Assembly (NCBI RefSeq): GCF_048773025.1
Contig: NC_133545.1
Span: forward strand, 79,074,001 to 79,138,000
Direction: 5' to 3'
Origin: Camelus bactrianus
Lineage: Eukaryota; Chordata; Mammalia; Artiodactyla; Camelidae
DNA: 64,000 nt
The first letter of the stretch is position 1. The number at the start of each line of letters is the position of its first letter. Position numbers and translations under genes: made by a program. Shown in pieces: positions 28,564 through 39,900 of this stretch. The notes beneath the pieces are model-generated. The model did no database searches, was not told the origin of the DNA, and was given only the letters and a program-made list of their open reading frames with translations.

Positions 28564-30207
28564 ATTCAAAGACTCTGAAATTGAACCAGGGGGAAATGAG
28601 GGCCATGGAGTGGGACCAGGTCCTCCAGTTCCAGCATCATATCCTCAGCGATGGTAAAGACAGGGCACTGGGAAGGATCAGCTGGGGAATTCATCTGAAA
28701 TAAGGCTTTGGGAATAAGGTGGCTTCGACTTCCAACTGAAATGCAGGTTCTTTTCAGTTATGCCAATTATACCCAGGGCCTCCTGGGTCTATATAATTAT
28801 GCTAATTAGTTATGCCAATTATACACTGAAGGCCAAGAGGAGGGTGCGGTGGGCCTGGGGAAGAGAGGGGCCTTAGCTTGGGCAGGGAAGACATGGGACC
28901 TTGAGCCTGCACCAACTGACCCAGTTCCGGAGCTCCTCTTCTGTGGGACAAACCGAGAGTCAGACACGCTCAGCTGTAACCGAGATTCAAGGCACAAGTG
29001 TCCCCAGTTGAAGGGTTTTGGGATGTGCTGAGCTAGTGAGGTGTGGGCCCAACAGAGCTAATAGAATATTTTAGCTAAAAGAATATGCCTGGGGTTATCA
29101 TTTATACCCTCTGCTGATGTCTAGCCCAGCTGTGGTAAAATATTACGTGGAAAAGAAAGTGACAATTGAAGTGACATCAACATAGAAGAACAACAGTGGA
29201 AAGTTTCCAAATAGAAGGCAAGCAGTTTGGGTGGGGAGAAGCTGAAATTTTTTCCCTCTATTCTCTAGGTATTCACCCGTAAGGAAATATTTCTTTGGGG
29301 GACAAAATCTACAACCATCTCTTGTTTTATGCAAGTAAATTTTATTTCATGTCAGCATTCCAAACTGTGTTCCTCAATTGTTTGAATAACAATTTTCATT
29401 CAATTGCTGCTCAAATTAAGGGTCAAAGGCTGATGGCAATAACCAGCCTTAGATTTTAATGAAGTCTGCCCCAGGCCTCTAGGCAAATACTCTCTTTGGT
29501 GTGACAAATGGTTTAAAAAAACCAATCTGGTTAAGAGTTTGATGTCCTCTCTTCAAGGAGAACAGTGCATGGACTGGGGGAGTACAGAGTCTCACAAGCA
29601 AGGGAGTACTGCTCCCCAGGGATGTGGGCCAGGAGCACATTTGGAAGAACTTTGGAAGCAGCAGTGGAAACGGGGCAGGGTTAGTTAAGAGGTGGGGTAT
29701 TTCCTTAGAAGGCTGCCAGGTCCATTAGGGAATAAGGAAAAAAATATTTGGCTTAGTTAATTGGCTAAGTTTGCCTATCTGATCTTAATTGGAACAGAGA
29801 AATCACGACAGACTCTTGGTATTAAGGGACTGGTTGGCGGGAAATACTGTGTTTCTGGCCAAGTGCACATTTATGCAAGTTTCAATTTGCTGACCTGGTA
29901 TCCGGGGCGGCAGCACCTCCATCTTGTGCCCAGAAATTTATTTCAACAGGTGACATTTGGTTTCCTTTGTTACATTTCTCTTCCTAGCATGATGTGTCTG
30001 TGCTCTTAAGTGGCACTGAAAAGTTATATTCATCTAATAGACACGTGTTTGCATATACCATAGAGGGAAACTCTTGGGCAGGACAGAGTCACACAGTAGC
30101 CAGGGCTTTCCCTCTGAGCCCTAAGAGGGAGTTCGGAAGCTTCTGGTCAAGGCTCCACGAGTCTCCGCGAAAAGAGAAATAAGATGTTGCTTGATACACA
30201 GTTTTTA

Positions 30208-33200
30208 AGTGAATGCAAGATGTTCCATGAAAATATAGTAATTATTTTTCTTTTACTCTCAGATGTTAGATTTTTCTTCTGATTTTTAAAGGGACAAACA
30301 TCATAGTGGAAAAGAAGTACGATTTCCTCAGGGATCTATCCTAGGAAGTAATTCCAGAGTGGAATGACTGGATCAAATTCAAGGATCGTATAAGGTCCAG
30401 GAGACACTGACGGCAGTGGTATAACAGTGGTCCCTGGGAACATTGCAGGAGGGAGACAGGCTGGCATCGTCCCAGCACTAGGAAGCCCTTACTGCTCTCT
30501 CACTCACCGAATACAGCCATTTTTCAAAATATTTTTCAAAATAATTTTTAAATTATTTGTACTAAAGCCTCAAGATATTTTCACTTAAAAAACATATGAA
30601 AGCTTGTCAGCAAAGAGTTGGAAGGAGGAACATCAGTCAATAATAGTTCTGGTTTTAATGAATATTTTTAGAAGAACATAAGTCAAATCCATTTTGGCAG
30701 ATGAATGCAAGTGATCGAACCTATTTTCAAGGTTTTCTGTGTATGAGAAATAAATTAAAACTTTGTTTTGTAGTTATAGTTTTGTTCACCTAAATCTCTT
30801 TGAGGAGATTCAACATATGTATCTCTCACTTAAAATTTTATGCATGTATATCACAATTTCATAGAAATTAATGAAAGAAATCCATCTTTAATAGAACGCA
30901 GTACTTTTCTCCCTTCCCCTTCCCCACCATCTAGGATTTGAAGAAGCAGCTGAAGAAAAACAGGACACAGAAAAACCACTTTTAGGATGATGAGAACTAC
31001 TTTTGTTTAAGTAAGCCTTTGAAAAGGAAACCATGACAACAAAGTAGTTAAACAGGGAGCCTTTCTCGGATTAAATTCAAAGAATAGGATGTGCGCATAT
31101 AGCCACGTATGTCCTATTTAGATGAATTTCTCAGACACATTTTATAATGCAACATTTCTTAACATTTTCTTTAAAGGTATAAATTTGCAAAGGATGAAAT
31201 TAGCGCACAGTCCCAAATTCCTAATAAGGATGACGCAGTTCATTTCTGTTGCCTGAGCCAGACCGTCTCGGGGTCAGACATAGTGTAGTGACGACCCTGA
31301 CTCTTGAGCGCTGGGGGGCGGCAGTCCTGGGAGGCTGCCACTGTTACTGTCTGGCTCGCCCTTGAGGGCTGTGACATTGGAGGGGGAGTAGCTGGGCCAA
31401 GGCCGCGGCTGGCGGGGGGCAGAGCCGGGATGCAGCCCAGACCCACCTGGTACCAGGAGGGCTCTGGAGTGTCTCGGAGCTTCTGAGATGAAGGACGGGG
31501 TCCAGCCGCAGCAGGAAGGCTGGATGTGCCTCCAGGGGGACCCGTTGTTAAATCCCTTTGAATCTCCAGAGGAAGCATTTCACCCTCAGAATCACAAGCA
31601 AATAAACAGAAAGGAAATTGTAATAGCAGGAACTCCACCCAACTAAGCCCAGAAGCGAAAGGAGAGTAGACCTTAAAAGTTCACATTATAAGAAAAAATC
31701 ATTTGTAACTGTGTATAGTGATATTAACTAGACTTAACTGTGACCATTTCATAATACATACAAATATTAAATCATTACATGGTATAACTGAAACTAATAT
31801 AATGCCATATGTCAATTACATCTCAATAGAAAATAATAAATAAAATGTAAAAGCAGGGAAAGCAGTGCACTGATTCAGAGCAGGTGGGCGGCCGGCACAG
31901 GGGCAGACTGGCCAGCGGAGGCAGCCGGCAGCCGGGGTCCGGGGGCTAGAGGTCCTGTGCTGCATCCGTGGTACCCAGCAAGTGTCAACTCCACCTTTCC
32001 ACAGCAGTGTTCGGCATAAGACAAAAATCTGGGCATGTGAATAGTAGATCCTTATCTAAATTACCTTGAAATAAATTCTTGTGTGGCCTTAACCACGGTC
32101 TTTCAGATGTAACACAGCCCACCTTTAGTACCTAGAGTTTGTTAACACGTAAGGCAAAGTGCAGCATTTTGCCTTTTACACTGCATCTCAAATATTTCTG
32201 TGTTCTCTCTCTCTTTTTCTAAGTTGAAAAACCCTCTTTGAAAGTCACTAGAGGAGAAAAAAGGACTGGAGATGGATTCTCCCTTTTGAAAGTTGAAATG
32301 GTGGCATCCACTGCTGACGTTGTCGGATGGCTAATAGAGAATTTATTTATTGTAATACCTCACAGACATTGTACCATATCCACAATCATGTAGCAGCCTG
32401 CCTGAGGCTGGAAAGGTAATGTTATGCTCCACCCTGTGTTCAGTGAGACTGAGTCTGATCTGTTCATGAACAGTTGCAGGAAACTCTCGTGCTGTGTTCC
32501 TAATCAAAAGACTTCTTAGTATATTGGAATAACACATTTTTAAGTAAGTAAAATATCTTTTTATTTGGATTTGCAGAATGGAATTTTATGTGTCATGTCT
32601 CAGACTTCTTTTGTATTTCCTTTTCAACACCCTACGTTTCCCGTGTGTGTTTTAACTCATGCACATGTGCTCTTTGTACAATTTTTACAAGTAACAAAAT
32701 CCAACATGTCAGAATGATGAGTTTTATTTTTCCTGTTTTACATTATGTGTTTGGCCTAGAGAGTTAGAATTACAAATGGGGGGCAGAGGGATTGTGAATA
32801 CATATGAAAGTTCACCAGAAATTATATCTTCCTCTTAGAAGTTTGCTCTAAAACTGACTGAATTGTCTTTCTGAACCTCTATTATGAAATCATTGGCATC
32901 ATTTTCTCCTGTGTTCAGCTAATTTGAATTAAAATGAACTAAATTATAATGTGAGCTATTATTTCCAAACATGAATAGTCATCTGAATGCTTCATGGGAA
33001 GGCAGTATGTCTATTACTTTTCTTTCATCATTCATGTGTCATTTGAGAAAAATTTAATTATGTGTACTGGTGCTGGTCTGGGTGGAAACTGGCCATTTGC
33101 GCCGATCAAATCACTTCCAGACGTGCTTGTTCTGAGACTGGCCCAGATGACAGAAGTGCAGCTGGGAGGCTCCCTGGAGGCTGGGCTCTAACCAGGAAAA

Positions 33201-34621
33201 GCTTCTGACAGGGAGGAAGGGGGGAGGAAAAGCCCCAGGGTCTGACCTTGGGACTAAAAGCACAAGAATGCAGTGGTGTCATCACAGTGGGAACGTCCTG
33301 TCTCAGGAGCGGACTCGCATCTACACCAAGCCCAGAGACGGCGCCTCAGCCCGACGTCAGTGTGTGACTTTAACCTGAAGACGAGCTCCCAGCTGCCATG
33401 CTGGGCTGAACCCGTGGGACCGGCCAGTCCTCGTAGGAAGCCCAAGCCCCCCCCCCCCCCCCAGATGTTGGCTCTCAGAGCAGAGGAATGAAGTGCATGA
33501 TTGAATGTGCCCTCAAGTCAGACAGTGAGAACCTGAATTGTTGATCTCAGCAAGAGAGCTTTGTTCCTCTAGGACAGGACAGACTGAGCCCGTGGGCCTG
33601 GACCCCTCTCTGTCCCCTGCTGGGTGGGGCGGGGGACATTTGTTTCTCACACTGACATTGCAGAGCAGCCCTCTGCTGATTTACCATCACACTGTGATCC
33701 GACTTACTTTCCTCTCTGAAGCCTTGCTCAGGCTGACTCTGAGGCCATTTTGTCCCTTTAGGGGGACTCATGTGACTCAGTACAGGACATTCAGTTGCAC
33801 AGGTGAGCCCAGGGCCTCCATATCTGTTCTTGTGAGGGACAAAGCACGTCACTGTTGTCACTCCTGCAGTCTGGCTGTGCTGCTGGGTTCAGGGGAGCAG
33901 GTCCTGTGTCACCCCGTCCCTACTGAGGAACTGAAACCAAGAAGTAGCAGCCCCAGTGACCGCGTCTCCCGGGAGAGGGCAGGTCGCTGGTGGAACGTCA
34001 GGGGCCGTCCTGGCGCTGCAGGAAGTCCTGTCTGCTCTTTGCTTCAGAACAGGCTCCTGAGCGTGGACAGAAGGTGCGGCATCTGAACGTCCCAGGCACG
34101 AGGCTCCCACCTCACATAGGAGCCAACTGGAGGGACAGATAATGGGAAGCCCGCCCCGCGGCCTGAGAGTGTGTTTCACGGCAATTTCGTGTGTGTGCAG
34201 GGAAATTTCCTTCCCGTTAGCTGTGGCCCTTTGAAAGTGAGCCGAGTTGGTTGTGGTTTAACTGTTGTTATTTTCTTATAATACCCCAGCCACCCCGTGC
34301 ACAGCGTCAAACAATACGGGCCGGTTTGACTTTGATCATTTTCCACGAATCAACCACATTTAACAGAGCACATGAACAAAAGAAGCCTGAGGAAATGAAG
34401 CAACATGAGCCACAGCAGCGCCTCCTGCCACTCATGCTGTCACCTCCACCACCTCTGCCTCTCCCCTCCCCGCACCTCCCAGGTCAGGGCGGCCAGGGCG
34501 AGTAGGGGACGGAGTTGCTAGGAAGGTGGAAACCACGGGAGACGCTGCCTAGCAGTGCCCTTGGGGGGGGGGGGGGAACCAGCTGCACAAAACTCCCAGT
34601 GATTTGCAAGTTTCCCCTCTT
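30208..34621. repeat. Cassette B 3' flank, duplicated from cassette A
   Basis: This aligns end to end with about 865-5,395. Identity is highest over about 31,185-32,790 and 33,100-34,621. No gene is supported. A long plus-strand frame at 33,538-34,086 is interrupted in cassette A and reads as shadow sequence. A C run lies at about 33,449-33,462. Confidence 0.65.
34207..34268. promoter_or_regulatory. Candidate TRG 3' enhancer core, cassette B (Runx + Myb sites)
   Basis: TGTGGTT at 34,252-34,258 directly abuts TAACTG at 34,259-34,264, with CCGTTA at 34,214-34,219. It is the exact counterpart of the cassette A cluster. Here it lies only about 2.5 kb past the TRGC stop, because about 2.6 kb of cassette A's flank is missing. 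Confidence 0.5.
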
Positions 34622-34904
34622 GCCTCTCTGATTTCCCAATGCAGAAATAGCTCCAAATGTCTAATAGGAGGGCTAGGTATTCAGGTATAGTGATCTGATC
34701 AAATTCAGGAGAATCGAGTAGCTCTAAATTAGATTTCATCTTTCTTGTGTCTGGATGGTCTTATTTTGTTTTCAAAAGAGAAGTTCTACTAGTTTCCCAA
34801 AGAAGCTGTTTTATGGAAGCTGAAATAGATTGTAAACAAACAAACAGAAAAGCTTCCCTTTTTAAATGAGACATTGTTTTAATTCTAATACATAAACCTT
34901 TTTC

Positions 34905-35450
34905 TTTAAAACTAACAACCCAGCCAAAAAATGGACAGAACTAAATAGGCATTTCTCCAAAGAAGACATAAAGATGGTCTAATGGCACATGAATTAGCGA
35001 TGCTCAACATCACTAATTATTAGAGAAATGCATATCAAGACTGCAGTGATGTATCATCTCACACCGGACAGAATGGCCATCATCAAAAAATCTACCTATA
35101 ATAAATACTAGAGATGGTGTGGAGAAATGGGTACCATCCTATATGGTTGCTGGGAATGTAAATTGGTGCAGCTACTTTGGAGAGTAGTATGCAGGCTCCT
35201 TAAAAAATAAAAATAGAGTTGCCATGTGATCCAGCGACCCCACTCCTAGGCATATATCTGAAAAAGATGAAAACTCTAATTTAAAAAGATACGTGTACCC
35301 CAATGTTCATAGCCTCATATTTATAATAGCCAAGACATGGAAGCAGCCTAACTGTCCATCAAAGAATGAGTGAACAAAGAAGATGTATATCTATATATAT
35401 AAAATGTAATATTACTCAGCCATAAAAATGAAATAATGCCATAGTTGATG
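34905..35450 (+). mobile_element. LINE-1 fragment (end of ORF2 and 3' part)
   Basis: The stretch carries LINE-1 ORF2 C-terminal text: 'ccagccaaaaaatggacag', 'ctcacaccggacagaatggc', 'ggaatgtaaattggtgcagc' and 'actcagccataaaaatgaaa'. It sits at the point where cassette B lacks about 2.6 kb present in A, joining sequence matching 5,400 to sequence matching about 8,450. Confidence 0.85.
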
Positions 35451-35965
35451 CTGCAACTATGGGGTGACAGGTGGAAATTCTGGCCCAGTGGTCCTCCCCT
35501 CACACCACATGGCAGCCAAGCACCATGTGCTGGTGGAAAATACTGGACCACAAGGATGTCTGACTTTCTCCTACATCAGAGATGCACCTGGACTCACCAG
35601 AGGCTTCCACAGAGAGGTCTGGGGTCACTGAGTCTGGGGAAGGGGCTTGAGTGTCAGGACGGTCAGAGCACCATCCACAGTCCTGCTCTGCCCAAAGCTC
35701 TCAATTTCTTAGCACCTCCCAAGGAACAGTTGCTAATCTAGGGGCATTCACAGAATAAGGCAGGATTTCCGTAGTGTTGACAAGCAAGGGAGCAGTTATA
35801 CTGACATGAGGACAAGACAGATTCACCCACAAGGTCTTGAGAAAATTCTCCCTGACTCATTGGAGAAGACTTTTAGTTAAGAAGCTGTGCATGTTCTGTT
35901 TTGTTGTGGCTTGTTCTTGTTTTTCCCAATAGAAAGTGAGTTAAGGGAAAGCCACAGGATATTGG
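35451..35965. repeat. Unclassified segment paralogous to 8,400-8,965
   Basis: Aligns with cassette A through shared phrases near 35,893-35,912 and 35,930-35,960. No gene or named repeat family is recognised. Confidence 0.45.
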
Positions 35966-36349
35966 TGTTAGCACAGTTCTTGGGGAGTTCATGTGAGGAC
36001 CAGGAGTCAGTGCTTGTGAATGAAACACTCATACAGATCTGCACACACACACACACTGCAAGTCATGCTGGGGGTCACCCTGTCACAGTGGGAATGTCCC
36101 ACACCAGTGAGTCTGATCTGGCGACCTTTGGAAGAGAAGGAACCCGGGCACCTGCATTTGGCTGCGACTCCCCTTGGAGTCAGTGCCCCAGAGAAAGCAT
36201 CATAACCACCATCTCAGAGAAAGACTTAGACACGTGGTGTTGACCTTTGCTACAACCAACGCAGAACTGGATAGCTCTGTCGGCATCCTGTTTCTTACCT
36301 TGGTGAGATTTCATGAAATTCAAGTACACAGAGACGAAAGTGGGCTTTT

Positions 36350-36800
36350 GATTTCTGTTTTAATTTCTTGTGCCCATTATGAAGAACGAAGTACAGAACT
36401 GAAGTGGCAAAGCTGGCGGGCGCGGGGTGTGCGCCGGGGAAGGTCGGGGCGGCCGCGCGGGCGGAGGGCGCCGAGGGGCCAGACGAGGGGCCGCGAGCGG
36501 CGCTCAGGGCGGGGGCTCGTGTGGCCGGAGGAGCCGAAGAGCCCGTGGGGACGAGGGGGGAAAGGCTCCCGGGGGCCTGCCCTCTGCCCGCCCTCCCTCC
36601 CCCCACCCCGAGTAATGGCAGAATTACTTGTTACAGAGCAAAATATGTTTGCCCAGCAGTTTGAAAAAACGTTACACAATAGTTAAAAAAAAATTATCTG
36701 CAATGACCCAAACCCAGGAGGGAAGCCCCGCTAGGTCCTCAGCAGACGTCTTTTTCAGACAACAGACGGTGAGGAACAGCCGGCCCTCCGGCACCCTCCG
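36350..36800 (-). other. TRGC: Probable TRGC 3' UTR, cassette B, CpG-rich
   Basis: Same layout as cassette A: a CpG-dense patch at about 36,410-36,600 downstream of the stop, then ATTAAA (36,359-36,364 on the minus strand). The CpG patch is about 36 bases longer than in cassette A. Confidence 0.45.
36359..36364 (-). terminator. Candidate poly(A) signal ATTAAA, cassette B TRGC
   Basis: Positional counterpart of the signal in cassette A, about 440 bases past the stop codon. Use is inferred. Confidence 0.35.
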
Positions 36801-36943
36801 TCACGAGCCCTTCCCGTGCCCGCACACGGCTGTTCTCCGCAGCAGGAGGAAGGCGACGACGCAGAAGTAGAGCCCGCTCTTGAGCAGCAGGAGGAGGTAC
36901 GCGTAGTAGGCGGACGTGCTTTCGCGCTGCAGCCGCACTGTGT
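36801..36943 (-). CDS. TRGC: TRGC EX3, cassette B: transmembrane and cytoplasmic exon
   Basis: Identical in sequence to cassette A EX3, with the same [14 protein letters not shown] membrane start, conserved Lys and the short [12 protein letters not shown] tail. Confidence 0.95.
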
Positions 36944-39900
36944 CTAAGGGGAAAGCGGGCCGTTAGTTTCACCCGTTGCCTTGAGAGGCCGGGACACGGT
37001 GAGGGGAGGGGGGCACAGTTATTCCCTTCTGGAGACCTGCTGTGACTGACACCCCCGCACCTCCTGAGAAGGAGGAAGGATGAGCAGGGCCAGAGCCAAT
37101 GCTTCTAAATCACTCAGAACCTTCCACGCAGGGGGAAAGCCCCCCCCCCCGCCCCCGCCCCGCTAGTGCTGGTTCTGTGCCAGCTGCGTGGAGTCCCCAT
37201 GGGAGACACTCCACACCTGTGCCCTTACCTCCTCAGTAACTGAGTGAGGAGTAACTGTTCCCTATTGGCAGGTGAGGACAGTATTGCTCAGAATACATGA
37301 GATTTACTCATTTTCATATCACTAGTTAATAAAAGAACCGGAATTTAAAGTTCAGTCTGTGATATCAGAGGCCTGTGCACTTGCACCCCCACCCACGTGT
37401 CCATCCTGTCTCAGGGCCTTGGCTTTGGGATTTCTTGCTCTGTGTCTATAGCCTAGAAGAGGAATAGAGACCTGAGTAAGGGTATGAACCACCGATTCAG
37501 ATGGGCTTGGTTGGATCCCCAGATCTAGCTATGTGACATGGTACAGGGGACATCATTAATTTTAATGTCATTGCCCTCATTTGTAAAGTAGGGGGAAAAT
37601 ACTGTGCCACTCCATTGGAGTATGATGAGGATTAAACAGAGCATGCAAGATAGAGCACAATAACTTCTGAACAAAAAGCTTTCTGTGTCAGTTCACGTAT
37701 TAGCCACTAGCAACGACCAAGGAGAAAAAAAGTCTAGAAGCAAAGTGATACCACGTTTCCTCGGTCACTAGAAACAAAGGCCACACTAAAGAATGGAGTC
37801 CATTCTTGAAATAATTCGGAACCTATCACTGCACCCTCTAATTTACAGTCATCTTATACCCAAACCAGCATTTACCATGTTCAGATGACTCCCAGGAAAT
37901 GCTACATTGACTGAAAAATCTCACTCAGTCTGTTCTGCAAATCCAGTCTGGTTTTTCTACCATGAGTCAAAAGTTAAGTTTATCCAGAGGAAAACAGAGC
38001 TGGAGCCTCACAGAAAGGCAAACATGAACAAAACTTACTGTTTTCATCTTTCAGACAGGCTTTTGTAGAATTAACAACAGCGGCTTCTAGGAGAAAGGAG
38101 AGCAAGTCTTAGTCAATTGTTCACAACTATTATTTGACAATGTGATATATACATATAGACATACATATATTTGTAAAATCTGCCAACAGAGACAGGAGAG
38201 ATACTGATTAAATGTAGGAGCCCCGCGATTCCAGAAATAATTGGTCTCTCCTACTATGGACCAAGGAAGCTCAAAAGCTAGCTTGATTAGGAGGGAAAAA
38301 GGCTGCAGGATGAAATGAAGGCAAGGATGTAAAAGAACAGCTTACCACTGTCATCTTCTGGACAAGCTTTTGTAGAATCAACAGCAGTGCCCTCTAGAAG
38401 AAATGAGAGCAAATATTGTCAGCGGCTCATGCCTGTAATTTTCTGGTGTGTGTCTACTGACAGAGAGACAGGAGGAGAATTATTAAAAGAATGCAGATGA
38501 TGAGCCCTACAATTCCAGATAACTGGTTCTTTGTACTTTAAGCCAGGTAAATTTCAAAAGGTAAATTGATCAGGAGAATAAAAAAGACCAAAGTATGAAG
38601 GCAAACATGTACAATAACTTACTGCTTTTAGCTTTCAAACAATCATTTGTCGGCTCTGGAGTAGCGGTAACTAAAGTGACAACTACAAGAAATGAGAAGA
38701 AGCATTAGTCAGTTATTCCTGCCCATTATTTGACAGCGTGTGTATGTATTAACACACGTATGTATTGTAACATGTATATGTATATAGACTATGGACAGGG
38801 AGACAGTCATTCAAAACACGAGCCCTATAGCATTTCAGGAACAGTTGGTCTGATTCTATATGAGTTAGCAGATCTAATACATATATTGTTTTCTGCACAT
38901 GAAGATATCGAAGTTCTGAAGGGTACATTTTTGTTCTTTTTTTTTTAGTCACAGCTGGCGGGTAATACCCAAGACCATCTTATTTTCCTTCTGTATTTAT
39001 AGCGCCTATGATAGTGCTGGCTACAAAGTAGGTGTTGGAGAAATACTGTCAAAAAGACAATTAATCAGAAAATTAGCTGCTCTCCAGTCTTCAGCGCATG
39101 CTGCTGAGCTGAAGAGTGGCTACCCAAATGAATTCATCCAATCCCAGAATCCACAATAACATTTCCTTTTTGAAGGAGTCTGGCTCAGGCAATTTCCCAT
39201 CCAGGAAAAATAAACAGCCATACACTTCCAAATCATTCATGTCCCCAGTATCCCCAACTCATGTACATTATTTTCTGCAGTGGTGTTTGTGGGACTAATG
39301 AAAACAACATTAGCCATTGAGTGATTGTTTCTGGCTTCAATATTTCACATACAATATCTCGTTTCACCCCCTGGTGACAGTAGAGTGAGCTGTATTTTGA
39401 AGGACTTTGTGTTACAAAGGAGGAAATAAGAATTAGAGGGTAAGTAATTTGCTAAGAGTCATACCAGTGATGGCAGAGCCAGCGTTCAAAGGATCGTCCT
39501 GGGGGATTAAATGAGACAGAGCACATGGAAAGCACTTTGTAAAAACTGTCATAGAAATGCAGAGCAGTTAATCTATAGAGAGACAACATAATTCCACCAC
39601 TGTGGACACTAAAAACATCTTCTCTTCTAGATATCTTAAATATTCTTTACAATGACTGTTATATTACAGGAGTTCAGCATTTCAGTGCAATTTTTCAAGG
39701 GTAGAAAAATATGCCAAATCATATGTATGGTTCTCGGATTACATAAAACCTGAGGTGAGAGTTGTATTTGTCTACAAATAAAGAAAAAACAAAAAAGGCA
39801 TACATATAAGTAAAAAAAAAATTTTAAGATAATAGGCTGTTGGATGGAGAAAAATGGAGTTATAGTGTTTGTTTTGGTTTATCCTTTTTCTCCTGGATGT

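Larger units (their letters stand above)
27631..30207. other. 5' flank of the 27-kb TRGV gene
   Basis: No further gene is seen. The V promoter should lie in the first few hundred bases (27,631-27,880), but no clear TATA box stands out. MIR-like text lies at about 27,935-28,100 and 28,290-28,440. A TG run is at 28,538-28,563. The rest is unremarkable. Homology to cassette A's flank resumes at about 30,208. Confidence 0.5.

Noticed and set aside
33538-34086. A 182-residue plus-strand frame
   Set aside because: The cassette A copy is interrupted although the DNA is nearly the same, and no domain is visible.
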